In this document: positions 1 through 9,929 of the stretch, one piece after another | How the letters are laid out: every line of letters starts with the position of its first letter | Position numbering within the stretch: position 1 is the stretch's first letter | Assembly (NCBI RefSeq): GCF_000321225.1 | Contig: NW_004450397.1 | Span: forward strand, 4,920,019-4,984,018 | Reading direction: 5' to 3' | Source: Odobenus rosmarus divergens | Lineage: Eukaryota > Chordata > Mammalia > Carnivora > Odobenidae | Length of the DNA stretch: 64,000 nt | Position numbers and translations under genes: made by a program | The notes under the pieces: generated by a model | Databases searched by the model: none | Told to the model about the DNA's origin: nothing | What the model saw: the letters and a program-made list of their open reading frames with translations, nothing else

Positions 1-1000
1 AACTTGGTCTTGGCTTGCTGGCTGTTCGTGCTGATCTTCTGGTGGAGGGGCCTGTTGCCGTGGTTCCCAAATGTCTTTGCTGGAGGCGGAATTGCCCCGC
101 CCTTGTCGGTCCGGCCTAAGCAAGCTGCTTGGGTTTGCTCTCAGGAGCTTTTGTTCCCTGCAAGCTCTCGGTACAGCTTTGGAGGACCAGGGTGAAAATG
201 TTGGCCTCCCACTCTCTGCCTGGAGGAGCTAAGAACTCGGGGCCCGACTCCTCAGTGCGCCCCCAGAGAAAAGCAGTCAATAACTCCCGTCTCCCCGGTC
301 TCTGGCCGCACTCCGTGCTCACCTGGCCTGTGACCGAGCATTTCTATCTCTGGCACCCGACCCCGTGTGGAGTCTCCAAACCCAGCAGATCCCTGCGGTG
401 CGCTCCCACGCCGCTCCTCCCGGGGGAGGAAGGGGAGTCTCCCCGGCTCTGCCGCTTGTTGGGTCCCTGCTGGAGGAGCAGTGGTCCAACTGGGCCGTGG
501 ACCACAGTTTATGGCAACCCCGAGCTGAGAGCCCGCGCCTTGGCTCCGTCTCTGCAGCCGGCTTCCCCGCTCCGATACCTGGGAGCTCTGCCGCACTCAG
601 GCACCCCTGGTCTTCCTGTGACCCCAAGGGTCCTGAGACCATACTGTCCCTATGAGGGTTCCACCCCACTTTTAGCCACTGGAGTGACCTCCCTCAGCGG
701 AGCCGACTTCTAAAAGTTCTGATTTTGTGCTCCGCGGCTCTATCACTTGCCAGAAGCGGCCAACGGCGGCCCCTTCCCCCGCCGTCTATCCTCCCGAATA
801 TCGCCTCGGATTCACTTCTCCGCACATCCTACCTTCCAGAAAGTGGTCGCTTCTCTGTTCAGAGAGTTGTTGCTACTCTCTTCTTCGATCTCCTGTTGAG
901 TTCGTAGGTGTTCAGAATGGTTTGATCCCTATTCAGCTGAATTCCTGAGACCAGACGAAATCCAGGTCTCCTACTCCTCCACCATCTTGCTCCGCCCCTC
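1..1000 (-). mobile_element. L1: L1 LINE 5' UTR (5' end of element, body outside window)
   Basis: Read on the minus strand, this begins at about 1000 with GAGGGGCGGAGCAAGATGG and continues as a GC- and CpG-rich leader to the window edge. The layout matches the 5' UTR of a mammalian L1, and the segment near 1-60, read on the minus strand, resembles carnivoran L1 leaders I know. The L1 5' UTR acts as an internal RNA polymerase II promoter. The first base of the element is present, so this copy is not 5'-truncated. ORF1, ORF2 and the 3' end would lie left of position 1 and cannot be judged. Several open frames cross the region on both strands (for example 129-713 on plus and 252-596 on minus), as expected in stop-poor GC-rich DNA. 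The flank beyond 1000 is an older L1 3' end. I am confident of the L1 identity but cannot name the subfamily. Confidence 0.85.
981..989 (-). promoter_or_regulatory. YY1-like motif at start of L1 promoter
   Basis: The minus strand reads CAAGATGGT here. If the element starts at 1000, the motif occupies +12 to +20. Human L1 has a YY1 site (CAAGATGGC) at about the same place, where it helps to position transcription initiation. The match in sequence and spacing supports 1000 as the true 5' end. Binding in this species is inferred. Confidence 0.6.
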
Positions 1001-1039
1001 TCGAGGAGGGTTTAAATAAAGGGCTTGGTTGGAAATTGT

Positions 1040-1165
1040 GGGAGGTTTACACATATACACCTAAGCGTATACTCACCAGTGACACTTTGTACACTTAAAA
1101 TGGGTTCATTTAGTTGTATGTAAGTTATGCTCCCATAAAGTTGATTTAAAATTTAAAAATGGGGT
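1040..1165 (+). mobile_element. Old L1 3' end relic
   Basis: The stretch resembles the terminal 3' UTR of old mammalian L1 (L1M-type): a TTGTACACTT-like motif, then GTTGTATGTAAGTTATGC, then ATAAAGTTGATTTAAAA, ending in an A-rich tail. It is short and diverged. It abuts the 5' end of the younger minus-strand L1, so the younger element probably inserted in or beside it. Confidence 0.55.
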
Positions 1166-2864
1166 TCTCTTATTAAGAAAGGAATTCCCAGTTGAAGAGA
1201 TTTCTGACTAAAATTAGACCTTCTAATTTTAATCTAATGTTCCAAATGTACAACATGTGATTTTTATATATTTGCTTGTATTTTGTATTATTTTTCTTAC
1301 CTAGAATTCTCCCCTCTTTTCTCCAAATGTCTAAAAATATGCATTCCTCCTTACCTATGCCGTGAGCTGCTGTGTTCTTATTTCACCAGGCAGCTCTTGC
1401 AGTCGGTCAGGGTATCAGGAAAGGAACAGCCTAGCTTCATGCAGCCACTCACAAATGTTAACGTAGCACCTGCCACAGGCCTGGCGCTCTGCTCAGTGCT
1501 AGGGAATCCAAGAGGCCCTGTAGATAAAATGCTCACAGTCTAGAAAGAGACAGCCCTGTGAAATGCCATGCACTTAGCCCTGTGCAGGAAGCATGATTAG
1601 AGAGGCCCAGAGGAGGTAGGAACTAACTCTCTGCCGAGGTTTATATTGACATCTTTACAGATTAGGGAGATCTGAGCTAGATCTCAAGGGTAAAAGTCTT
1701 AGTGGTGACTGGGTGAACCCAGTTCACCCAGAACATGGTGCTGGGGAGAGAACATTCCAGGCAGAGTAAACACATGGGTAGAAACCAGTGCCTAGCCAAC
1801 AAAAGGACATGATGTGCTCTATGGCAGAGTGGGGGTCGGGGGGGTGGGTAGGGTAGTAGGAGCTGCTGCTGGAAAGCAAAGGTGGGCTCTGATTGTATAG
1901 GACAAGGCCAAAGAGTTGAGAATCACATAAGAAGTGGATGTGAAGGGAGTGGCTAATATGCCCCCTCTCCCCCCACAGAGGAGGTGCTCAACAAGAGCCT
2001 CTGTCATGGTCCCTATTGTGTTCTTATTATTTAACAAAGGTGTTTGAAGCCCACGTTTGCCCTTGTGTAGGTTGAAGGAAAGATAAACCCTTTTCTCCAT
2101 GCCTCTTGAGCAGAGACAAGGAGGGAAGCCCTTCTGGTTTTTGGTCAGATGCAGGCCAGGGAATGTGAAGGTCCTGCAGAGAATAATAACCACGTCATGC
2201 ACGTCAGTTGATGGCTGGATCCAGGCTCAGAAGAGTCTAGGTTCCTGCATCCACCTGTGCAGGCTCCTCCCACCCCCACTTCTCACTGACTATTGTTTCC
2301 ACAGATGTCGGGCCCCTCAAAGCCACATGTTTGTCCCTTCTCTGGAAAGGCAGATGGGGACCGTGAGTGAGGGGACAGGGACGGGGTGTTCCTGTCTTTC
2401 CCCCTCTTCCCTGTGCTCCACTTCTGTCCTTTCTTTCTTCCCACATAGGGGGCAGGATGGGGAGACCATGAACTCCATCGGGAGCCAGCAGGTTCCTCTG
2501 GGAACAGGGTGGGAAATACAAGAAGCCCCACCTACTATCTCCTGCAGCGGGAAGTAGCTGTGGAATGTCCCTTTCACACAGGCATGTTTGAAGAGAGAAG
2601 GTAGTTTTCTCATTCACTACCAACAGTCTTCAAGTTTTGCAGATATCATTTGGGGAACAGAGCAGCAGCCCCTGCCCCCCAAACTCTCCAGAGATGGGAG
2701 GCCACTTTTCAGAAATTGAGTGTCTGGTTTCTGCAATAAATAAGCACAGGGCCTGGAGGCCCAGTCCCCAACCTGGGTCAGAGGAAGATGAATGAGGACC
2801 GGGGCCTTTGGAGGAGGGAGTGGGAAAGCACACCTGTTGACAGTGTGTGTGTGTTTTATGTTTT
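1166..2864. other. Anonymous sequence, one possible splice-flanked segment
   Basis: I see no gene here. About 1610-1800 (CATTCCAGGCAGAG and neighbouring words) resembles an old, unclassified dispersed repeat also suspected at 6.9-7.6 kb and 16.5-17.2 kb. At 2305-2362 a 58-base segment is preceded by a pyrimidine-rich tract ending ACAG and followed by GTGAGT, as described in the findings. The plus-strand open frame 2099-2557 (152 codons) has no recognisable domain. Confidence 0.5.
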
Positions 2865-3175
2865 AAATTTGATTTTTTATTTCAGTTAATGTAGATTCAC
2901 ATACAATAGTAAGAACTAATATAGAGAGAGCCTTTACACCCTTTACTCAGTTTACCCCAGTGGTGTTACCTTGTAAAACTATAGTACAGTATCACAACCA
3001 GGATATTATTGACATCGGCATAGTCCCGACACTGAACATCTCCCTCCGCACAGGGACCCTCACATTGGGCTTTGATAGCCACGCCCACTTCCCTCCCTTC
3101 TATAGCGCTCCAGCAACTGGAAATGACCCAGGCATCCTTCCGCTGGTGAATGGTGAAAGGAACTAGTTCACCTTT
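2865..3175 (-). mobile_element. Probable ancient L1 3'-region fragment
   Basis: The words TTCACATACAATAG, CTATAGTACAGTATCACAACC and GATATTATTGACAT resemble a common old LINE 3'-region repeat that reads in this direction when the element lies on the minus strand. The match fades after about 3060. This is recognition from memory and the subfamily and exact limits are unknown. Confidence 0.35.
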
Positions 3176-3444
3176 AAAGAGATGTCACCTAGACCTACAT
3201 GAAGAGGATCCCGAGAGCTCAGAGGCACCTGTAGGAAGTTGAAAGTCACCACTTTCCAACCAGGGATTGGTCCTGTTCCAACCCAGAGTGCCACCAAAGT
3301 GTGGAGGGCTACTGTCAGGAGCAGAGCAGCAGATGTGACAAAACAGTCAGGCTAGAGGTACCTGTGGTGGCCCGTTCCCCACAACCTGGCCCACCTTCAT
3401 AGTCTTCTAGGAAGGCAGTCGGGCCTTTAGAGAAGTAGTTCGTG

Positions 3445-3670
3445 AGATGAATTAACATTTATTGAATGTTTGAATGATGCAGGTACCAACCAAGGATTTC
3501 ATATGGGAACCTCTTTTAGTTCCCCACACTTCCTGTGAAATAGACATTATTATTATCCCTGAAGGCTCAGAGAAGTTAAGTCACTTACTCAAGGACACAC
3601 AGCTATTGAGTCAGGCTAGGTTTTGAATCCAGGGTTATTAGATCAAAGGCTTGTACTCTTTCCATTATAT
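3445..3670 (-). mobile_element. MIR SINE
   Basis: The region carries the MIR signature on the minus strand: ACATTTATTGAATGTTTGAATGATGC, then a GGCTCAGAGAAGTTAAGTCACTT block, then CAAGGACACACAGCTA, then a GAATCCAGGGTTATTAGATC tail of the tRNA-related part. The blocks are in the right order and spacing over about 225 bases. It is a fairly complete ancient copy. Confidence 0.8.
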
Positions 3671-4639
3671 TGTGTGGTCTCCAATTATAACATCACCACA
3701 AAAGAAAAGCTGCTCACGTGCTGTAACATACTGACAGTCAATGAGGAAAGGGAAAGGGGATGCTGCTAAATTATGGGCTTTTTGCTCTTCGGGGGCCACA
3801 ATACAGCGTCCACTGCCTGGGAAGGAGGGCCTATGAACCACGGAGTTTCTAACGGTGTAATCAAGAGTCAACGTGTGGGCAGAAAATAGGTTCTCTTTGA
3901 AGTTCATGATTGTCAGAAACTTTTCTAGCCTCAAGCCACTCTTCAACTCTAAGAAACATTCCTACTTCTTCCTTCTTCTCAGCATATTTGGGTTGGTTCC
4001 TATGCCCACATCTCTCACTCTCAACCAGAGACAGGGGATCCAATGAAGGAGGCACACACACTTGGGCATACACCCAATGCTACTTGTGTGAGTTTTGGCA
4101 AGTTGCTTTATTGCTTAATTTTGGGGGGTTTTATTATATTATGTTACACTGTGTTATGTGACAATCTTCTTCATGGTGTTCTTCAGAAGATAGAGGAGAT
4201 AACACATGTGAGACTTCTAGGCACGTTTCCTGGCATATTGCAAACACCCATGGATGACACGGATACTGTCTGTGCAAGTTTCCTGAACTCAGATCTCTTC
4301 TTGAACTCTGGTCTCTTCTGCCTTCTACTGTGCCATAATCCTATTCTTTCTGAAACGTTACTTGTGGCCCATATTTTCCAGCAATTTTTTGCCAGAGAAA
4401 TCAAGTCCATTAAACAAACAGCCAAGTTTTTTTTGTTTGTTTGTTTTTTGGTTTTTGTTTTTAATCCTAAATCTCTTTTCAGTATGCTCTTCTGATTGTA
4501 TGATGCCCACTACCTGTATGCTCACCATCTCTCCTATAAGTGGGGAGAGGAATGCTGAACTAATGATGGGAAGGATGGGGCTTCTACTCATCTTTTGCTG
4601 TGCTGCTGTGAGTAAATTGATTTCACTTTTTTGCACTTT
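3671..4639. other. Anonymous sequence with T-rich tract
   Basis: I recognise no gene. A T-rich low-complexity tract lies at about 4427-4462 (runs of T broken by single G bases). The plus-strand frame 4043-4495 (150 codons) ends in this tract as a run of hydrophobic residues, which is the expected translation of T-rich DNA, so it is not called. Confidence 0.5.
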
Positions 4640-4715
4640 CATATTCTTTGTTGTAAAATGGAAATAATAAGACCTCTCCCACCTGCTTCCTAGGTTTATT
4701 ATCATAAAAGCCCAA
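4640..4715 (+). mobile_element. MIR fragment
   Basis: TTGTAAAATGGAAATAATAAGACC followed by CCTAGGTTTATTAT matches the central MIR stretch with its typical TGTAAAATGGG core. The fragment is short and the call is modest. Confidence 0.4.
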
Positions 4716-4827
4716 TAAAATATACTGGGTAAAATATTTAGGTAACCTCAGAATGCTATAAGATTATAAGGCATTGTTATTCAAATATAGTGCTTCTTAG
4801 GAGCTTTAATTTGCAGCTCTGTGATCA

Positions 4828-5294
4828 GTTAAGTTTTGATGTGGAGCAAACAACCACAAATTCTCAGTGGCTTGCAACAATAAACATTTATTTCTCACAC
4901 ATCTGTGGAGTTCAGCTGATGCAGGCTGGGCTCACTCCTACATCTGGGGGGTGAGGGGGCTGGAGTTTGGCTGACCATGCTGGGCCTGGCTGAGTCACTT
5001 GGTTCCACATGTTTCTCATCCTCCTCCCAGGACTAGTGGACTAGCCCAAGCATGTCTTTCTCAGGGTGATGGCGGAAGCATGAGAAAGCAAATGGAAACA
5101 TGCACGGCTTCCTGAAGCCTCAGCTTAGAATTGGCATAGGATCATTTCTATTGGCCAAGTAAGTCACATGGCTGAACTCATGGGTGGGATGAGGAACCAC
5201 CCACTGTGGGAGGATTTTTCAAAATTTCATGAGAAAGAGCATACATAGAAGAGAAGGGTGACAATTGGGGACATTAATACAAATCTGCCACACT
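4828..5294 (-). mobile_element. MaLR-like (MLT1-class) solo LTR
   Basis: The left edge shows the reversed 3' end of a common old LTR (ACAACCACAAATTCTCAGTGGCTTGCAACAA, then CATTTATTTCTCACA, whose complement contains the AATAAA-type signal). The body has the expected words CAGGCTGGGCTCACTC, CATCCTCCTCCCAGGACTAG, GAATTGGCATAGGATC and TATTGGCCAAGTAAGTCACATGG. The right edge near 5294 corresponds to the LTR start. No internal retroviral sequence is seen. A related copy lies at 38550-39100. Family assignment is from memory and not certain. Confidence 0.6.
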
Positions 5295-5544
5295 GTGTTT
5301 CTTGCCCAGCGCTCAGATGGGTTTCTCTGGAGGCCCAGCAGAGGCTCAATGTTCTTGATAAGGATGCTGGGCTCAGATGGGGAGACAGTTTATCATCTCC
5401 ATCATGGCTTATTGTTTTAGGATCTCAGGGCAAAACTCTTCAGGTTTAGGTAGTGAAAAACCTATGACCATCATGAAGGTTGGTCTCTGCTTTTAGTCCT
5501 ACCCATTGCTACATTGTATGAACTTTCTTTTTATTGTAGGAATA
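5295..5544. other. Anonymous sequence
   Basis: Nothing recognisable lies between the LTR and the microsatellite. Confidence 0.4.
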
Positions 5545-5634
5545 TCTATCTATTATCTATCTATCTCTCTATCTATCTATCTCTCTATCTATCTATCATC
5601 TATCATCCATCTATCTATATCTATCTATATTTAT
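5545..5634. repeat. (ATCT)n tetranucleotide microsatellite
   Basis: About 90 bases of ATCT units are interrupted by CTCT, ATCATC and ATAT variants. The interruptions suggest an older array. It is probably length-variable between individuals. Confidence 0.9.
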
Positions 5635-6631
5635 AGGAACATTCTTCTATTTCCCAAGATTATTGCTTTCAGAACAGTGGAAAAATATTTAACATTCTTC
5701 CCCTCTTCCATCCCAGGATTCCTTTAGATTTTTCTTAGTTCCTGAGGAACTAGAAGAGCAATACATACAACATATGACCATAGGACTCTTGTTTGAGACC
5801 ACCTCCACTCTCAGGTCACATTCAGTCCCACAAAAGTTTTCCTTAGGGCCAGTTTTGTTCCTGGGGAGGCCAAATCACCATAAAAAGATGAGTGAAGCCA
5901 CCATGGGTTCCCAGCAATGAGAGTTTGCCTGGCAGGCTTATTTGTAAGTGACTCCAGAGAACTGAGTAAGATATCTCAGAGCCAGAATTTCTAGGTTAGA
6001 AGTTTCAAACCAGAACAGCTTCTTCAAAGGAAGATGAAGATGAGAGAGAAAGAGAGAGAAGTTAGCTTCATGGGCAAGCTCCAGCGCTCCAGATGTTCCT
6101 TCAAAAAGCATCTCCAAAATTATCTGAGCCCAAGTCACACAGTGAGTGAGGAAGAGAATTATCTGCATCATCTTTGGTTTGGGCAACTTGCATTTATTGA
6201 AAGTGGTTGTCAGGGAGAATTGAGGGGTGGAGGAATTCATGCATTCATGTAAACACACATACATATGCATATGCACACACACTGAGCTTAGTGTTTTGTA
6301 TTTTCAAATGCTTTTCTTCTTCCAAATCAAATCCAGGGTCTGCCCTTTAGTGTCTTCTTTTTAAGAAATTAAAACTACTCTTTCAAAGAGAAAAAAATGT
6401 AGCAGAGCAGCTACTGACTTGCACTGGATTTAAAAATTCCCAGGAAGAATTTTTTGAGAGCTGTGGGTCTGGGAACTCAGAAATGTGTTGCAAGTTTCCT
6501 AGACATAAGAAAATAAGCTCATGCTAGGATTACACTGAAGTACCTGAAAGGATGCTCAAACCTTTGACCAGCTCTTAGCTTTCCTGGGGATTTCAAGTTT
6601 GGAGAAACAATTTTGCCAACTCTATGTCCCA
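5635..6631. other. Anonymous sequence
   Basis: I recognise no gene. A short purine run (GAGAGAAAGAGAGAGAAG) lies at about 6041-6060. The minus-strand frame 5938-6282 has no recognisable domain. Confidence 0.4.
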
Positions 6632-6647
6632 CTTGGGAACAACATTC

Positions 6648-6845
6648 TTTTTTTTAAAGATTTTATTTATTTATTTGACAGAGAGAGACACAGTGAGAGA
6701 GGGAACACAAGCAGGGAGAGTGGGAGAGGGGGAAGCAGGCTTCCTGCGGAGCAGGGAGCCCGACGCGGGGCTCAATCCCAGGACCCTGGGATCACGACTT
6801 AAGCTGAAGGCAGACGCTTAACTGACTGAGCCACCCAGGTGCCCC
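6648..6845 (-). mobile_element. SINEC (carnivoran tRNA-Lys SINE)
   Basis: The plus strand shows the element reversed: a T-run, AAGATTTTATTTATTTATTTG, a GACAGAGAGAGACACAG block, a GCAGGCTTCC block, CAATCCCAGGACCCTGGGATC, and a final GACTGAGCCACCCAGGTGCCC that is the complement of the tRNA-derived head. The internal promoter boxes A and B lie in the head. Target-site duplications CTTGGGAACAACATTC (6632-6647) and CTTGGGACCAACATTC (6846-6861) differ at one base, so this is a fairly recent insertion of the long form seen in arctoid carnivores. Confidence 0.95.
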
Positions 6846-6904
6846 CTTGGGACCAACATTCTAACTTTGGAGAAGTCAGATGATTTAACGCTTCTTTTCC
6901 TACT

Positions 6905-7665
6905 GAGAATCATTCATTCATTTAATACATATTTATTAACATGTACTACCTACTATGCACTGTGGAGCTGGGATACTGTGGTCAGAGGTGAAAAAAAAAA
7001 TAACGTGGTCTCTGTTCTCCTGGATTTTTAGTGGAGAGGGCAAAAGTAATCAGTCAACTTTAACTTGGTATAAGTGCCATGAAAGAAAGAAGCGGAATTC
7101 AGAGACAGAGAATGTATAACAAGACCTTTTCATATAGGATGGTGAGCGAAGGCTTATCTGAGAAGGTGACATTTAGGCTAAATATGGAGACCTAACGGTT
7201 GAGAAGGAGCTAGTCATGTGAACACCAGGGGATGTGGGATGCAGTTATGTGCTAGGCAGAGAGACTCACAAGTCTTCAAAGATTGATACAATGTGATTTA
7301 TTCCCCAGCCTATTCTCTAGACAACACTCAAGAGACATTTTTTTTTAAAAAAAAATGTAATATAAAAGTAGAAAGCAAAAAATCTAGTAGTATGGTAATA
7401 ATACAATGACTTAGGTGCTGGCTAGGGAGATTGAGAGATGAAATGAATTTTGGAGATTTATTTTGGTGGTAGAATCAGTATTACCTGATGTTGGATTGGA
7501 TAAGCAGCTTGATCAGAAGGGTGGGAGGTCTAACTGTGTGATCTAGGTCTAACTGTGACTGGGAAGGGAGAGGGAGAAATTGAAAAAAAAAAAATCCAAA
7601 GTTTCTGACTTGAGACTTCAAGTGGATGGTCTATTGTCTTCCATTGTAAGAACTTGCTTTTTTAG
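6905..7665 (+). repeat. Old unclassified dispersed repeat
   Basis: The segment follows the order of a widespread old mammalian repeat that I recognise but cannot name: ATTCATTCATTTAATACATATTTATT, a GAAGGTGACATTTAGGCTAAATATGG block, GAGAAGGAGCTAGTCATGTGAA, GGTGGTAGAATCAG, TGATGTTGGATTGGAT and GTTTCTGACTTGAG. Similar words occur near 1.6, 12.3, 16.6-17.1 and 20.6-20.9 kb. The middle part has lost or gained sequence. The 22-base repeat at 7539-7560 is not part of what I remember of this family. Confidence 0.4.
7526..7560 (+). repeat. Local duplication AGGTCTAACTGTG, shared with 9653-9674
   Basis: AGGTCTAACTGTG occurs at 7526-7538 and again at 7545-7557. The second copy lies in a 22-base segment (7539-7560) that recurs exactly at 9653-9674 inside an unrelated old L1. 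Confidence 0.85.
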
Positions 7666-8149
7666 TTGGAAATCTGAATCAAGAAGTCAGGGGTTTTGAA
7701 TAAACGTCTGGACTTTGAATATTTTTATACCATAACTCTGAACCTGAGGGTCCCAGATATTCCCACTTTTCCCTCTGAAGTGAGGAGGTTTTGGCCAGCA
7801 ATAGAGAAGACTAAGAACTGATTTAATCAAGATTTTAAGAGTGTTGGTTAGCTCTCTCAGCTGTATTGGAAGTGGGTAAGGGAGCTTAATACAGTCTTAA
7901 TACACATGCTCCAGAATGTGTCCAATGAGTATTTCTGATTTAGATGGCAGGGTCAATGGAATCAGCTGTTTTCCATCTCTCTTGATGAAAATAGAAGAGG
8001 GTTTGAATCAACATAAGCAGGACATTCAATTAAACACCAGAAGAACTTCCAAGCCATGTGTGTTATGTATTCTTCCTCTGCACAAGATAAAGGTCAGTTT
8101 GATAAAATAATTGAAGAGTGATCTAAGATGAAGATAAGAAGATGGCAAA
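7666..8149. other. Anonymous sequence
   Basis: I recognise no gene or repeat. Open frames are short and featureless. Confidence 0.4.
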
Positions 8150-8796
8150 GATGACTTGTTATAAAATGTAGTAAACAAAATCCAACACCATACACAGAAA
8201 TAATGTATATAACCGGGGTTTATTGCAAGAATGAATATTTTGTTCAATTTTAGGAAATACATTAAGATAATATGCTACATTAATACACCTAAAGAGAAAA
8301 ATCATGATTATTGCCACAGATGCTGAAAAAGCCTCTGAAAATAATTCAACATTCATTCCTAACAAAAGCATTTAGGATGTAAGAATTGATGGCTACTTCC
8401 TTAATAAGATAAAAATATCTAGTTTGGTCTTAATGTCAGTATTTTCTTTATGAGATAATGTTAGAGGCATATCCATTAACTTTAGGAATAAAACAAGAAT
8501 GTTCATTATCTCCCCCTTATTTAACATTGTACTGGAGATTTTAGCCAATGCAATTAGACAAGATAAATCAATTAGAGACATAAGAAGTGGAAACAAAGAA
8601 GTAAAACTATCACTATTTGCAGGTAATATAATAGTATACATGGAAAACTTAATCTTTGATAAAGCTAACTCCAACAAAGCATTTTATTAAATTTAGGTAA
8701 AATACCAAAATTTAAAGTTAACACTCAGAAATTATTAGTTCTTAAATACACAAACAACAACAATTAGAGGATATAATGATAGAGAAAACTCCATTT
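8150..8796 (+). mobile_element. Old L1 (L1M-type), part 1: ORF2 reverse-transcriptase region
   Basis: The plus strand carries decayed L1 ORF2. It includes a stretch near 8320-8340 meaning roughly GCTGAAAAAGCC, then a block translating as PLLFNIVLE-like, then KEVKLSLFA and VYMEN, the order found in L1 reverse transcriptase. Stops and frameshifts break the frame throughout. The element continues at 9037, 10984 and 11457 after three later insertions. Confidence 0.75.
8499..8690 (+). pseudogene. L1 ORF2 reverse-transcriptase relic
   Basis: This 63-codon open fragment is the best-preserved piece of the old L1 ORF2. Residues 5-15 ([11 protein letters not shown]) match the conserved block upstream of the active site, and residues 34-41 (EVKLSLFA) lead into motif C. 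The family has FADD at the catalytic centre. Here the codons at 8616-8627 read FAGN, so both catalytic aspartates are lost. The enzyme would be inactive even if the frame were intact. The start codon is a chance ATG within the old frame. Confidence 0.75.
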
Positions 8797-8813
8797 AAAA
8801 TATGAACAAAGAA

Positions 8814-9019
8814 GTGTGTCTGGGTGACTTGGTTGGTTAAGTGTCTGCCTTCAGCTCAGGTCATGATCCCAGGATCCTGGGTTCAAGTCCCACATTGGGC
8901 TCCCTGCTCAGCAGGGAGTCTGCTTCTCCCTCTCCCTCTGCTCCTCCCCCCTGCTCGTGTTCATTCTCTCTCTCTCTCTTGCTCTCTCTCAAATAAATAA
9001 AATCTTAAAAAAATAAAAT
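8814..9019 (+). mobile_element. SINEC, inserted in old L1
   Basis: The element starts with a tRNA-related head (GTGTCTGGGTGACTTGGTTGG), passes through GCTCAGGTCATGATCCCAGG and GGGAGTCTGCTTCTCCCTC, then a TC-rich tract, AAATAAATAAAATC and an A-rich tail. Target-site duplications AAAATATGAACAAAGAA lie at 8797-8813 and 9020-9036 with no mismatch, so both edges are well defined. The flanks are collinear parts of one old L1. Confidence 0.95.
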
Positions 9020-9652
9020 AAAATATGAACAAAGAAAATAAAATACTCGGGAACAAGTTTAATAAGAATGTGCAAAATCCAATGGAAGGAACTCAAAACC
9101 TTCCTAAAGACACAAGAATATACTTGAACAAATGGAAAGACAGCCTTTGTTTTGCTTAGAATGTCTCAATATTATAAAGATGTCATTTCTCCCTTGGTTA
9201 ATTTATTCATTGAGAATAATCTAATAAAATATCACATTCAAAATTTTTATAGAGAAATTGATACCAAAATTTATATAAAAATGATGGGAAAAACAACCAG
9301 GAAATTTTTAGGAAATAAAAAATGAGCTATAATGAAGGATTGGTCCTGCCCAAATTGTAAATATACTCTAAGGTTTCTGAAATTATACCAGTTTAGACCT
9401 GGTGCCTAAGTAGACAGACCAACCAGAAATAAAATATAATCCAGAAACAGATCCACATATACACAAAATTTTAGTGTATGATGAAAATGGAAGCTCTAAT
9501 CATTGATAGGTGTTTGAAAAAAGATGAAATGTGTACCTTAAAATATATACAAGAATAAACTTCAAATGTATAAGATATAAGAAACAAAAAATAAAATCTT
9601 ATGAGATTCTAGTTAGAAGAAAACATGAGTAAATTAATTTCTAATTTGGATT

Positions 9653-9674
9653 TGATCTAGGTCTAACTGTGACT
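9653..9674 (+). repeat. 22-base exact repeat of 7539-7560
   Basis: This segment is identical over 22 bases to 7539-7560 but lies in a different old element. It sits directly upstream of the ATC microsatellite. See findings. Confidence 0.85.
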
Positions 9675-9685
9675 TGAACTCCTGT

Positions 9686-9686
<1 letters not shown>

Positions 9687-9716
<30 letters not shown>
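9687..9716. repeat. (ATC)n microsatellite
   Basis: Ten perfect ATC units lie within the old L1. This is a plausible length polymorphism. Confidence 0.9.
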
Positions 9717-9929
9717 TTGACCATATAAAATTTTAAAGCAACAACTTTGCATGGTCAAAAACACCATAAGTTACACATTCAAAAGCCAAGTTACAAACCG
9801 GGAAGATTATTCTTATGTATAGCACAAATAAAGAGCTAATATTCCTGAAGTACAAAGATATTTTTAAACACAGGAAAACAAGGAAGACCAAAAACTATTT
9901 AAAAAATAGGCAAAATATATGTCCAAATA

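Larger units (their letters stand above)
9037..9917 (+). mobile_element. Old L1, part 2: ORF2 3' half
   Basis: The sequence continues the ORF2 of the L1 interrupted at 8797. Recognisable stretches include ATGTCTCAATATTATAAAGATGTCATT, the GATCCACATATAC-like block, and AAAGAGCTAATATTCCTGAAGTACAAAGAT close to the end. All frames are broken. A 22-base segment and an ATC microsatellite (9653-9716) are inserted relative to the L1 as I know it. Confidence 0.75.

Noticed and set aside
2099..2557. 152-codon plus-strand open frame
   Set aside because: No domain is recognisable. The splice-like words inside it are reported separately as a weak finding.
5545..5634. CRISPR-like or satellite array
   Set aside because: The units are four bases with no spacers, so it is a simple microsatellite.
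6648..6845. tRNA gene suggested by the A and B box in SINE heads
   Set aside because: The tRNA-like part belongs to SINEC copies with tails and target-site duplications, so these are retroposons and not tRNA genes.
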